Source: Paenibacillus amylolyticus (lineage in GTDB: Bacteria; Bacillota; Bacilli; Paenibacillales; Paenibacillaceae). Taken from it: DNA of 64,000 nt. The DNA lies in NCBI RefSeq assembly GCF_029689945.1, contig NZ_CP121451.1, positions 5,952,001 to 6,016,000 on the forward strand, written 5' to 3'. Below, piece after piece: positions 40,926 through 49,777 of the stretch. The translations under genes were made by a program, and so were the position numbers. Under the pieces are notes generated by a model. The model did not search any database, had not been told where the DNA came from, and saw only the letters and a program-made list of their open reading frames with translations. The first letter of the stretch is position 1, and every line of letters starts with the position of its first letter.

Positions 40926-41641
40926 TAGACATCACAGCCTTTCCTCAACCCCACAGTTGTGATACTGAAATCCACACCGAACTGAATTAATCCCAATTTA
41001 CGGGCAACTTGCTGTGAAGCAAGATTATCCCAAGATGTACTGTAGATTGGCATGCGTCCATGCTCCTTGACATGATACTGCCAGCATTTTACCGTCTCCG
41101 CTGCATACCCATGTCCTCTATAACCGGGCGCTGTATATAGACTTGCTTCCGCCCCATGATCGGAGAGCCTTGCGGAGCAGCATACTGCCACAGCAGAATC
41201 ACCAATCACATAAGCGGAAACAGGCCATTTTTCAAGCAAGTGATCTGTTAATGCAGGGAAATGCTCTGCCAGCAAATCACATTGCTCCTGACCAATTCGT
41301 TGTACGTTCCGACTCCACTCGTCAGAGGTTTCAGGAAAAGTATACGCGGGCCCCATCCATACACGATGTACTGGCTCAAAGGTTCCCACCTTGCGAATCA
41401 GTTTGGGAATATCCAATGGAAGCTCGCATTCCTTTCCCAACTCATTCATTAGATCCGGTGGTAACTGCTCATGGTAATAGATGAATGAACCGGCAGAAGC
41501 CATCCCGATAAAAATGGCTGGCGCCTGCCCACCACCCTGCTCATTAATGCTTACTAGACGCTGCTGCTCGTTCATTGTATATAAGGTGCTCGCCTGTATT
41601 TTCAACATCTCCATAGACGACAGGTTCGATGTTGGCACCAT
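40925..41641 (-). CDS. GNAT family N-acetyltransferase (GNAT_acetyltran type)
   Basis: A 238-residue protein. The N-terminal half is specific to this subgroup; the GNAT core is in the C-terminal half: SAYVIGDSAVAVCCSARLSD, AEASLYTAPGYRGHGYAAETV (acetyl-CoA loop GYRGHGYA) and DNLASQQVARKLGL. Its ATG lies two bases after the stop of the zinc-ribbon gene, so the two are probably translated from one mRNA. Substrate unknown. Confidence 0.78.
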   Translation of the reverse strand: MVPTSNLSSMEMLKIQASTLYTMNEQQRLVSINEQGGGQAPAIFIGMASAGSFIYYHEQLPPDLMNELGKECELPLDIPKLIRKVGTFEPVHRVWMGPAYTFPETSDEWSRNVQRIGQEQCDLLAEHFPALTDHLLEKWPVSAYVIGDSAVAVCCSARLSDHGAEASLYTAPGYRGHGYAAETVKCWQYHVKEHGRMPIYSTSWDNLASQQVARKLGLIQFGVDFSITTVGLRKGCDV

Positions 41642-41643
41642 AA

Positions 41644-42012
41644 CTATGAAGTTAACCTTTGCAATAATCGTCTGCCTTCACTGCCTTTACCTGCTTCCTG
41701 CTGTTCCAGAAAATCAGATAATTCACGTAAATCAGACGGGCGATATCCGGCCCCGCACCCACAATTATGAAAGGTATAACCATGACGATATAGCATCATC
41801 ACTTTGGTCCATTGTTTGGTATCCTTTTGCTTGGGTGCCTGGAAATCCTGTCCCATGCTAACCATGGATGCCGCACATTGCGGACATTTATATTCAAGTC
41901 GGGTCACCACTTCAGGGCTTAGATCATATCTGGAAACTTGTTTAAATGATTTGCGACAGTTGAAGCAGGCATAGATGTCTTTATATGGTCCTGATATGGC
42001 ATATCTACACAT
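41644..42012 (-). CDS. Zinc-ribbon protein, unknown function
   Basis: A 122-residue soluble protein with three Cys pairs: CFNC, CPQC and CGC in YTFHNCGCGAGYRPSDL. The first two probably bind one Zn2+. ATG at 42012 is preceded by GGGGGTG at 6 bases; starting further up would add 16 residues without support. Function unknown; it is first in a run with the GNAT and lipoprotein genes. Confidence 0.75.
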   Translation of the reverse strand: MCRYAISGPYKDIYACFNCRKSFKQVSRYDLSPEVVTRLEYKCPQCAASMVSMGQDFQAPKQKDTKQWTKVMMLYRHGYTFHNCGCGAGYRPSDLRELSDFLEQQEAGKGSEGRRLLQRLTS

Positions 42013-42108
42013 CGTCTGCACCCCCTTAATAATTTCCATTATACGGGATTCCACTCGCACATACGAATCGATTTTGCATCATTGTGAATAATTCGTACAC
42101 GTCACTTC

Positions 42109-42989
42109 TTACCTTTGCATTGCAGCTTCTTTCCATGCCTCACCGAGTTCTGCAATTGTTGCATACCGCTGGGACCGATCAGCATTTACCGCACGAATCA
42201 CAACTTGATATAAAGCCTTTCCGGCATCCCATCTATCATATGAACGGTCTTTCTCCCCACCCAGCAGCGCGAACGCCATGGCTCCCATATTGAATACATT
42301 GGTAACCGCATCTATGGATGCGCCTAACTCATATTCCTCCGGAGACATAAAGCGGGAAGATCCCCACATACGCCCCATGGTATTGGTGAAGGAGCCCTTT
42401 CGATACAGATCGATATCGCAAATTTTCATGAAGCTTTTGTCAAAATCATAGATTAGACTGCCGTCATACAGATCCACTGCCACATAACCTCTCCGCTCCA
42501 CTTCAATATGAAATTCAAGAATCTGCTCCATCGCGTCAATCCGTGCCTTCACCGGAAGCTGTCTGAACTGGTAGTAGGGCGAACGTGGATCTTCATATTT
42601 GGCCGGAGGCGGAAACTTCCAGTGATTATGGAGATTCTCCCCTCCACCCAATCAAATACACAGACATACCCTTGGTCCGTTGCAAAATGATCCGTTAGTC
42701 GAATCAACGTGTCATGCGCCAAATCTTCGTAAACGGAAACAGATGATTTCAGATTACGAATGGCTTCCGGGGGACTCCCTGTATGATTCGCATGAATTGT
42801 ACGTGCTCCCGCATACTTTACGAACAATCTCTGGCCATCCTTTTGCACGATGCCGAAGGAGAGATTTCCTGAATCCTGCTGATCAAATACGTGAAAGACC
42901 GTACCCATGGGCCGTAACCAATCAAAAGAATGAGCTTCTTTTAAAACAAAAGAAACACCGTCCATCTTAAGTTCAACTTGATCTGTCAT
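42109..42989 (-). CDS. Protein-kinase-like protein with altered catalytic motifs, frameshifted
   Basis: The repaired 293-residue protein has a kinase layout: the Lys in LFVKYAGA, a hinge (VCVFDWVEGENLHNH), an HRD-like region GYVAVDLYDGSLIYDF and a DFG-like CDIDLY, then GSSRFMSPEEYELGASID, which resembles the APE region, and the F-helix FNMGAMAFALLGG. The catalytic HRD and DFG are changed (VDLYDGS and DID), so activity is uncertain. Frame break at 42639-42642 (GGGG for GGGGG). Its ATG overlaps the stop of the GNAT gene (ATGA), so it is in that operon. Confidence 0.75.
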
Positions 42990-43564
42990 AGGACTTCTCC
43001 TGTCGAGCCATCCTTAATGGATGTTGATTTCTCCGTATAGAAATAATTCATATGTGACTCGTCATATCCGTGCCCGTTCACTTCCAGAGCGTTACGCTCC
43101 ATGCCATACACTTCAAATCCATATCGCTCATATAAGCGTCTGGCCGATTCATTCGTCGTTACCACGCTCAGATTAATTTGCTTGATGCCCTCCAGATCTC
43201 TTCCCCGTTTCAAGACTTCCTGGAGCAATCGCGATGCCAGACCGTTTCCCCGATATGGCGGAGCAACATAGACGCCCCAGATGATGCCTTTGTGCCTGAG
43301 CTTCAGGCCATATTCTCTCTTGAAGCCCATCATTCCCGCGAGTGTTCCTTCTGTTGTATATGCCCCCAGAATATAATCGTCGGGCTCGTTATGTATGCGT
43401 TCCTGCACTTCATTCATGGGGATCTGAATGGATAATTCGAAGGAAGCCCCGAAGGCTTCGGGATGCGTTTTGAGTGCTTCCAGTCGAAAAGGCCAGTATA
43501 TGTCTGCTTCATCCCGGCGGATATTGCGAATGACGTACCCATCCTGCGTATATGCCTCACTCAT
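42986..43564 (-). CDS. GNAT family N-acetyltransferase (RimI-like)
   Basis: A 192-residue acetyltransferase. VIRNIRRDEADIYWPFRLEA opens the fold, IIWGVYVAPPYRGNGLASRLL holds the acetyl-CoA loop (RGNGLA), and VTTNESARRLYERYGFEVYG closes it. I use the ATG at 43564, which overlaps the stop of the upstream DJ-1/PfpI gene by 8 bases. The tail KSTSIKDGSTGEVL is disordered. Confidence 0.83.
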   Translation of the reverse strand: MSEAYTQDGYVIRNIRRDEADIYWPFRLEALKTHPEAFGASFELSIQIPMNEVQERIHNEPDDYILGAYTTEGTLAGMMGFKREYGLKLRHKGIIWGVYVAPPYRGNGLASRLLQEVLKRGRDLEGIKQINLSVVTTNESARRLYERYGFEVYGMERNALEVNGHGYDESHMNYFYTEKSTSIKDGSTGEVL

Positions 43565-44141
43565 ACTCAATCGCTCCCTGCATTTCATACGGATAATCAA
43601 TCTGACGTTTTACATTAGCCGCCGCTTCCTGTCCTGCCAGCATTCCCACAACATAGATCCCCAGATCAATGGAAGTGGCTACTCCACCCGCAGTAATTAC
43701 ATTTCCATCTCGCACAATCCGGCTCTGAATCACCTCAGCGACATACGGCTGAAGCAGATCATAGGTGTACGGATGTGTCGTCGCTCTTTTACCCGACAAA
43801 AATCCAGCCGCACCCAGCAGAAGAGAGCCTGTGCACACGGATACCTTCAAGGGAACAGACTCCGCTTGTTTCAACCAGCCTACGAACGCCTCGTCATACC
43901 GGAGCTTGCGTGTTCCCATGCCACCAGGGATAAATACAAGATCATACTCTGCCAGGTTCGGCTTCACTCGATCGACCTTCAACATTAAGCCAGACTCATC
44001 CGTGACCTGATCTGTTATCGCACAGGTTTCCCACGTTGTTCCTTTGGTTTGCTCAAAGAAATTCAACCGATTGATCACATCATAGAACCCTGCAAAATCA
44101 AGAAAAGTCAGTCCATCAAACAAAACAAATGCGATTTTCAT
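43557..44141 (-). CDS. DJ-1/PfpI family protein
   Basis: A 194-residue class I glutamine amidotransferase-like protein. The nucleophile elbow is SVCTGSLLLGAAG (Cys), a Glu near residue 14 region (LFDGLTFLDFAGFYDV) and ATTHPYTYDLL supply the other residues. The family includes chaperones, proteases and isonitrile hydratases; the INH-like start suggests the latter subgroup but this is uncertain. First of a three-gene translationally coupled set with GNAT and the kinase-like gene. Confidence 0.82.
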   Translation of the reverse strand: MKIAFVLFDGLTFLDFAGFYDVINRLNFFEQTKGTTWETCAITDQVTDESGLMLKVDRVKPNLAEYDLVFIPGGMGTRKLRYDEAFVGWLKQAESVPLKVSVCTGSLLLGAAGFLSGKRATTHPYTYDLLQPYVAEVIQSRIVRDGNVITAGGVATSIDLGIYVVGMLAGQEAAANVKRQIDYPYEMQGAIEYE

Positions 44142-44162
44142 ATGTAAAAACCTCCAATAGTC

Positions 44163-44291
44163 TTATTTTGACGCGTTCCGATCCCGCTCCAACGCTTCCT
44201 TCACCCGATCACGTGCTGGCAGCTTGCTATTGATATGAAGGAGTAAGCCCACAATCACAAGAAGCAGAATAACAACAATGATTTCAAACAC
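44163..44291 (-). CDS. Small membrane protein of 42 residues
   Basis: A GTG at 44291, 9 bases after GAGAGGGGTGG, opens a 42-codon frame. The product has one transmembrane helix (FEIIVVILLLVIVGLLLHIN) and a basic cytoplasmic tail (KLPARDRVKEALERDRNASK). Its end lies 21 bases before the next gene's start, so it seems to be the link between the SDR and DJ-1/PfpI genes. No function is known. Confidence 0.6.
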   Translation of the reverse strand: MFEIIVVILLLVIVGLLLHINSKLPARDRVKEALERDRNASK

Positions 44292-44351
44292 GGGTCCACC
44301 CCTCTCAAGTAAATAGTGGAAAATGTGACCTACTCCTGAAGTATGTAGTCT

Positions 44352-45290
44352 CTATTTTAGTCCACGGGCGATGATCCATTCCAGCCACTTCCAGGGTAGC
44401 AATGCTTTACCTATGATTAGCACACGTGAACCTTTCCCTAGTGCATATCGCAGCCTTGGTGCACGCATCCGTGCAATTCGTCCGATTAGATCTGCTACCT
44501 CCTGTGGGTCAGGTGCCGTCTCGCTTGAATGTTTGGAATAGCGAAGAACCGCATCCAGCTTATCCTTATACGGTGATTCCTCGCTCCGGTGAATTTCCCC
44601 TAGCCCCTTATTCCAGATCGGCGTGCGATAAGCGCCTGGCTCAATCAATACCACCCGAACGCCGAAGGAATACATCTCATGCCGCAGACTTTCCGTGAAT
44701 CCCTCCACAGCGAATTTGGAGGCAGCATAAGGTGCATATCCCGGAAAACCGGATAACCCGCTGACGCTGGACAAGTTAATGATCAGACCTTGCTTCTGCT
44801 CACGCATCACTGGCAAGACTGCACGCGTAACCGCAATTAGTCCAAACAGATTCGTCTCCATCTGGCGCCGCCAGTCCTCCATCGATACTTCCTCAATGAA
44901 CCCGCCAACTGCAAATCCTGCATTGTTCACCAGTATGTCGATGCGTCCATAATTCAGAACAACTTTGGTTATAGCTGCTTGCACCGATTCAGAATCCGTA
45001 ACGTCCAACTGCTCATACACCATACGTTCTGTTATACCTGCCTCTCCTGCAAGTCTGACCAACTCTTCTCTTCGACTAAGGTCGCGCATGGTGGCAATCA
45101 CAAGGTATCCCTGTTTGGCAAGAGTTATGGCCGTTAACATGCCGAATCCACTGGATGTGCCTGTAATGAGGGCCACGGGTTCATGTGCACCGGATGTTGA
45201 TCGTCTTTTTTCCTTTATTTCTTCATTTCTGTGATCCTCTGTCTGCATCCGCTGATGTCCATCTCCTATCTTGTATGTCACCACTGTCAT
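44352..45290 (-). CDS. Short-chain dehydrogenase, last gene of the KAS III cluster
   Basis: A 312-residue classical SDR with NAD(P) motif TGTSSGFG near residue 43, NNAG, catalytic Ser in SSVSGLSGFPG and YAASK. The N-terminal 35 residues are an extra charged stretch. The protein resembles NADP-dependent retinol or hydroxysteroid dehydrogenase-like enzymes of bacteria. It follows the adenylate-forming gene by 37 bases, so it can be in the same operon, acting as the keto-reductase on the pathway's product. Confidence 0.85.
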   Translation of the reverse strand: MTVVTYKIGDGHQRMQTEDHRNEEIKEKRRSTSGAHEPVALITGTSSGFGMLTAITLAKQGYLVIATMRDLSRREELVRLAGEAGITERMVYEQLDVTDSESVQAAITKVVLNYGRIDILVNNAGFAVGGFIEEVSMEDWRRQMETNLFGLIAVTRAVLPVMREQKQGLIINLSSVSGLSGFPGYAPYAASKFAVEGFTESLRHEMYSFGVRVVLIEPGAYRTPIWNKGLGEIHRSEESPYKDKLDAVLRYSKHSSETAPDPQEVADLIGRIARMRAPRLRYALGKGSRVLIIGKALLPWKWLEWIIARGLK

Positions 45291-45327
45291 TCAGCCACCT
45301 GCTCTTCCCCAATATTCTCCCACCAGC

Positions 45328-46643
45328 TCAATGAAGCTGTCTCTCTACCCTGCGCAGCTTGGTGACCCCTGGTTTGAACGTATACGGGACGAATGTCACC
45401 TCTGGCAAAGTACAATCCATCCTGTCTGCCAACTTGTTCAATTCCTGCAACACATCAGCCCTTACTTGCCCTATTGCTGCATCTCCACCAAGTACTAGCG
45501 ATACCTCCATCGTCCCGTCCCCACGTTGCACCACACGATAATGTTCAATATCCGGCGAAGCCGCGATGACGGCGCGAGTAACAAAATCCGGAAAGACAGG
45601 TACCGGTGCACCCGTATGAAGTTGTGTAAAATAAAGCATATCATCACAGCGGCCTTCAATCCGCTCAATAGCTGTAAACAGAGAACCGCAGGCACATGGC
45701 ATCGCCGATTCTGTCAGAATATCATTCAGCCGATACCGGATGATCGGTTGTGATGTTCTGGAGAAGTCCGTAATAATGGGCACAAACCGCCGGGTGGCAG
45801 AATCAATGTACTCTTTTTCAATATGGACTATATCTTCATTCAAATGCAGTGTGCCATAACGACAGGTCGCACCCAGGAACCCTTCTGTACACTGGTAGAC
45901 TTGATGAACGGTCTGTCCAAAGACCTGCTCCAGCACCTTGCGATCCAGGGGGTCCAGCACCTCGGCAACCGAGATGATTTTATCCGGTACAGCGGTCAAT
46001 TGACCTGCCACATAGGCGTCCGCCAACAGACGCAGCATGGATGGAGGAGCTACCCACACCGTAGGTCGGTACTCTTCCAACCGTCTCACCAAGGTCTCCA
46101 CACGCTCCAGCAGATCAAAGTACTGAAACTGTAACTTGCCGCGCTGCACCGACTCATACAGATTACTGTTGGCCCGCAGGAAAAACGCAATCTTCGCAGG
46201 TTTCCACAGCCCGCCAGGCAGCAACTTGGCCAGCACCGTGCCCGTCCACGCATCCTGCTCCTGATCACTCACCAGAAATATCCCCGATTCCCTGACGTAC
46301 CCGAGGACAATCCAACGGTCACTCCCTGAATGGAGGGTTTGAAGTCACGCGTTTCTTCACTTTCCCCTGCAAGAGCCATCGCTTCGTCTCTGGTAATGCC
46401 CACCGTGTTGAGTGTATCGAAATGCTGCATCATGATTGATTTGTCAATCAACGGGAATCTTCTCCAGTCAGATGCGTGCACGCCACCCCACCACTGCTGG
46501 TAAAACGGAGAGCGGGCACGGATCTGACGGACATGACGAATGATTCGGCGTTCTTGCCAGCGCTCCAGTTGTTCTCGCGTTTTCCATGTTCGCAGCCCAC
46601 GTGCGAGCGCATAATGAACTACAATACGAAGGGTATTGCTCAT
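45328..46643 (-). CDS. Adenylate-forming enzyme (F390-synthetase/CapK-related), frameshifted
   Basis: With one base restored the protein is 438 residues. The family resembles phenylacetate-CoA ligase: the ATP loop is VGLSSGTSGNRG, then APPSMLRLLADAY, VYQCTEGFLG and the adenylate-binding RYRLNDIL. It would activate a carboxylate as acyl-AMP. Frame break at 46282-46285 (GGGG for GGGGG) gives SGNRGIFLVSDQEQ. ATG at 46643 follows AGGAGGG and overlaps the upstream stop. Acyl acceptor and substrate are unknown. Its position after the epimerase and hydrolase suggests it acts on a beta-hydroxy or keto acid product. Confidence 0.84.
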
Positions 46644-47500
46644 TGTTTCCGCCCTCCTGTACCCCAAGCGTCCAGCACCTCTCGGCAGTGACTTGGCACA
46701 ATCCGAATGTGGGGAAACTGCTGATGCAGCTGGACAAGCTTGTCGAAGTTACGGTGATATTCCTGTCGATCCGACATAATAATACCCGCGAGTATATTCG
46801 GTCTGCGCTCTTCACGAAAAGCCCGACTCGACCACACTGCATCCGCACACAGGAAATAGTCATGTTCTTCTGTACGCAACAGAAGTCCCATCATGCCTTC
46901 CGCATGACCGGATACCTCCACCCCCAGCAGACTGCCATCGCCGAAGATATCGTAAACCTCATCATAAGGGAACGATTCTCCCGCTCTCGTCCATCGCTCC
47001 GGCTGACTTGTAACAGGCAAGGATCGGGCTACAAAATCTTCAGGCAACAATCCAGACAGATAACCTGCCTTTACAGCCGCAATCGGACCGAGTGAGCGCA
47101 CAGCATCATAAGCTCTTGGCAGATAGATGAATTGTGCCTCCGGGAAATCCCGTACACCTGCGATGTGATCGCCATGAAAATGGGAGAGGATGATATACCG
47201 GATATCCGAAGCTTTCAGCCCAAGCCCAGCCAAAAAATGAACGGCACTATCCTCTTCACGATAAACCACCGGTGTAATATGACGATACAGTGCATTGGGC
47301 AGATGAGCCGTTTCCTTGAAAAAGCGGGAGCTATATCCCGTATCCAGCAGGATCGGTCCATGTACGGGGTGAATAATGCAGGCAAATCCTGCCGGGAAAG
47401 GCACCGGGCCCAACCGACCACCGCGCAGCGTTAGAAACTCTGGATGTGTGCAGTAACCTGCCGCACCCAGATATAGTTCTACCGGAGTTGTTGTCAGCAT
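46640..47500 (-). CDS. Metallo-beta-lactamase-fold hydrolase
   Basis: A 286-residue MBL enzyme with the dinuclear zinc site HFHGDH, a further His in VSGHAEGMMG, Asp in CADAVW and the terminal His in VPSHCREV. The N-terminal block (LYLGAAGYCTHPEFLTL) is characteristic of the lactonase/N-acyl-homoserine-lactonase-like subgroup. A thioesterase or lactone hydrolase role in the cluster is inference. Its start lies within the last codons of the epimerase gene (7-base overlap), so translation is coupled. Confidence 0.86.
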   Translation of the reverse strand: MLTTTPVELYLGAAGYCTHPEFLTLRGGRLGPVPFPAGFACIIHPVHGPILLDTGYSSRFFKETAHLPNALYRHITPVVYREEDSAVHFLAGLGLKASDIRYIILSHFHGDHIAGVRDFPEAQFIYLPRAYDAVRSLGPIAAVKAGYLSGLLPEDFVARSLPVTSQPERWTRAGESFPYDEVYDIFGDGSLLGVEVSGHAEGMMGLLLRTEEHDYFLCADAVWSSRAFREERRPNILAGIIMSDRQEYHRNFDKLVQLHQQFPHIRIVPSHCREVLDAWGTGGRKQ

Positions 47501-48489
47501 GATTCAGTCCTCCACCAATCGGCAAATTGTTGCAATCCCTCTTCAATGGACACCCGAGGGACGTACCCCAATCGCTCCCTTGCATCCGTAATATCCAATT
47601 TCTGCGGGATGGATAAGGAGCCAACGGTATACCGTGTTAACGCAGGTTCACCGAGCGCAGGAATAAAGCCATGAACACGTTCCAGCAAGGCTGCAACGCC
47701 ATATGCTGCCCGATAAGGAATGTTTCGACTACGCAGCGGCATGTCCAGCATGCCAAACAGGTTGCTCACCAACTCATTAAACGCCCTCGGATCGCCATTG
47801 GAGATATTGTACGCTCTGCCGAGCGCTTCGTCCGGTGCATCACGGCTCAATAACAGGGCGTCCACCACATTATCCACACAGGTCAGATCAATTAAAGCCT
47901 GTCCGCCACCGATCATGGGCACGCCTGATTTCGCATTGGCCGCGACGATTCGGGGAAACAGCGTCTGGTCATACGGACCAAAGATCGCTCGCGGTCGAAT
48001 CATGACCGACGGAATTCCCTTGTTGTGCCCTTCCATTACGACCTGTTCAGCGAGAAGCTTCGTGGCTGCGTAATGATTGGCTGGTTTGGCAGGCAACGGA
48101 TCATGCTCATGTACGTCATATCGCGGGTTGTAGTTGAAATATACACTTGGCGTCGAGACATGTATGAATCGTTGTACCTCATTATGCAGGCAGCCATCTA
48201 TGAGATTCTGTGTCCCCTCCACATTACTGCTATAAAAGTCACGATATCGGCCCCATGGCGATGACAGAGCCGCACAGTGAAATACCACATCCTGCCCTGT
48301 ACACGCTTCGTTTACCGCGGCCTCATTCCGTATATCTCCATTCAGGAATCGGATTCCTGCCGACTCAAGTTCTGCACCAACCTTGGACTGTCGGCCCATG
48401 CCCGTGACGTCCCATCCCTCTTTTGCAAGCCGTATCGCGAGGTGCCTGCCCAGACATCCCGTAGCTCCTGTAACCAATGCTCTCTTCAT
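47494..48489 (-). CDS. NAD-dependent epimerase/dehydratase (3-beta-HSD/OleD-like)
   Basis: A 331-residue extended SDR with TGATGCLGRHLAIRL (NAD loop GATGCLG), the catalytic Ser in HVSTPSVY and YAATK, and IRPRAIFGPYD. This matches the 3-beta-hydroxysteroid dehydrogenase/OleD group, which in olefin synthesis reduces a 2-alkyl-3-oxo acid. ATG at 48489 overlaps the ATP-grasp stop by four bases. Its presence next to a KAS III and an adenylate-forming enzyme recalls oleABCD, but other partners here differ. Confidence 0.86.
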   Translation of the reverse strand: MKRALVTGATGCLGRHLAIRLAKEGWDVTGMGRQSKVGAELESAGIRFLNGDIRNEAAVNEACTGQDVVFHCAALSSPWGRYRDFYSSNVEGTQNLIDGCLHNEVQRFIHVSTPSVYFNYNPRYDVHEHDPLPAKPANHYAATKLLAEQVVMEGHNKGIPSVMIRPRAIFGPYDQTLFPRIVAANAKSGVPMIGGGQALIDLTCVDNVVDALLLSRDAPDEALGRAYNISNGDPRAFNELVSNLFGMLDMPLRSRNIPYRAAYGVAALLERVHGFIPALGEPALTRYTVGSLSIPQKLDITDARERLGYVPRVSIEEGLQQFADWWRTESC

Positions 48490-49777
48490 TGTTGTTCACC
48501 GTTCCATTCTATGTCGTGAGTCAAAGCTTCAGTCAGTGAGATTTTCTGTGATCTTGCCAGACGCCAGGCGGCCAGCACTACCGCGAATTGTTCAAAGAAA
48601 GGCTGAATATCCTGCCCCACATAAACTACATCTCTGGCTCCACGCCACGCAGCTATCCAATTACGGAACTTTCCTTTGCCGAAAATTTGCCGTAATCCGC
48701 TTCCCAGCATCGGAAGCATGAGCATGGCTTTGCTGCCCCTTGCAGGCGTGATCCATTTCCCTTCTTTGACCAACGTCTCCGGCTCAGTCAGTGCACGCAC
48801 CAAGTCATCTCCGGGTTGAAACAGATGAATCCCGCTCGTTGCCCTCGGATTACACTCAATTGCGTACAGTTGCCCATCCTGACCTTCTATAAAATCAAAC
48901 CCAATCTGTCCGCTAAACCCCGTTGCCTGGACAAATGTTCTTACCCACGCAAGGGCCCCTTCATGTTCCACCTGTTCAAAAAATACACTCGCTCCCACGC
49001 TACCCGTGCGATAGCGGCTGTCGTACGTGGCGTGTGCAACCAGTTGCCCTTCGTGGGCTATGCTGTATGTACATAACATCTGACCAGGAATGTAGGCCTG
49101 TGCAACCCAAGGCGAAGCAAAGGATAATTGCCCGTGTTCCGGAGGATCGTTCCGTATATGTCGACGTTTGTTTCGCTTGCTTTTTCCTCCTGATCAGTTC
49201 CTCCGCCAGTGTCATCGGTCATGCGTGCTGGCATGCGAACTTTGGCGGCAAAGCGGGAATACACCGGTTTCCATACCCAATCTCCCAGCGTTTCCAGAAC
49301 AGACTGAGCAGCCATCCATTCCTGCTGATTGTTGATCAGTCGTGTATCTGGAACCGAAAGACCGAGTGAGCTTGCGAGCTGGATAAAATAATATTTATGG
49401 TGCAGCTCATGCAGCTGCTCCATCGTCGTAACCAGAACACGGCAATATGCACGCAGTCTGTCTGCCCCTTGAGCCACATAGAAGACTTCTTCACACATGG
49501 GAATCAGCAGGTCGATCTGCCAATCCTGTGCCAGCCGTTCCAGCTCCGCCAGATACGCAGATGTGTCTTGACGAGACGGTGGGACCACAGCGCACTGTTC
49601 TACTGCACCGGATAATCTGGTCAGATGCCTTACGGCACTCTCCGCAACATAGACCCGATGGCCTGCCCGATGAAGCATGCGTGCGAGATCGAGTGTTACC
49701 GGAGCCCTCCCGCCTGTAAGAAGTACGTTGAGAGAAGCAGATGGTCGTTGACCAGTTTCCCCAGATCTAGTAGTCAA
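48486..49777 (-). CDS. ATP-grasp enzyme, frameshifted
   Basis: The 430-residue restored protein starts with a Rossmann-like domain (LNVLLTGGRAPVTLDLARML) and continues with an ATP-grasp region that includes VWKPVYSRF, WVAQAYIPGQ, QIGFDFIEGQDGQLYAIECN (metal-binding Glu/Asn) and PRATSGIHLF. It resembles carbamoyl-phosphate-synthase-type ATP-grasp ligases, which join a carboxylate to an amine or thiol through an acyl phosphate. Frame break near 49150-49153 (one G or A missing) gives IYGNDPPEHGQLSFASPWVA. I prefer TTG at 49777, 8 bases after GGGAGG. Acceptor and acid are unknown. Confidence 0.82.
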
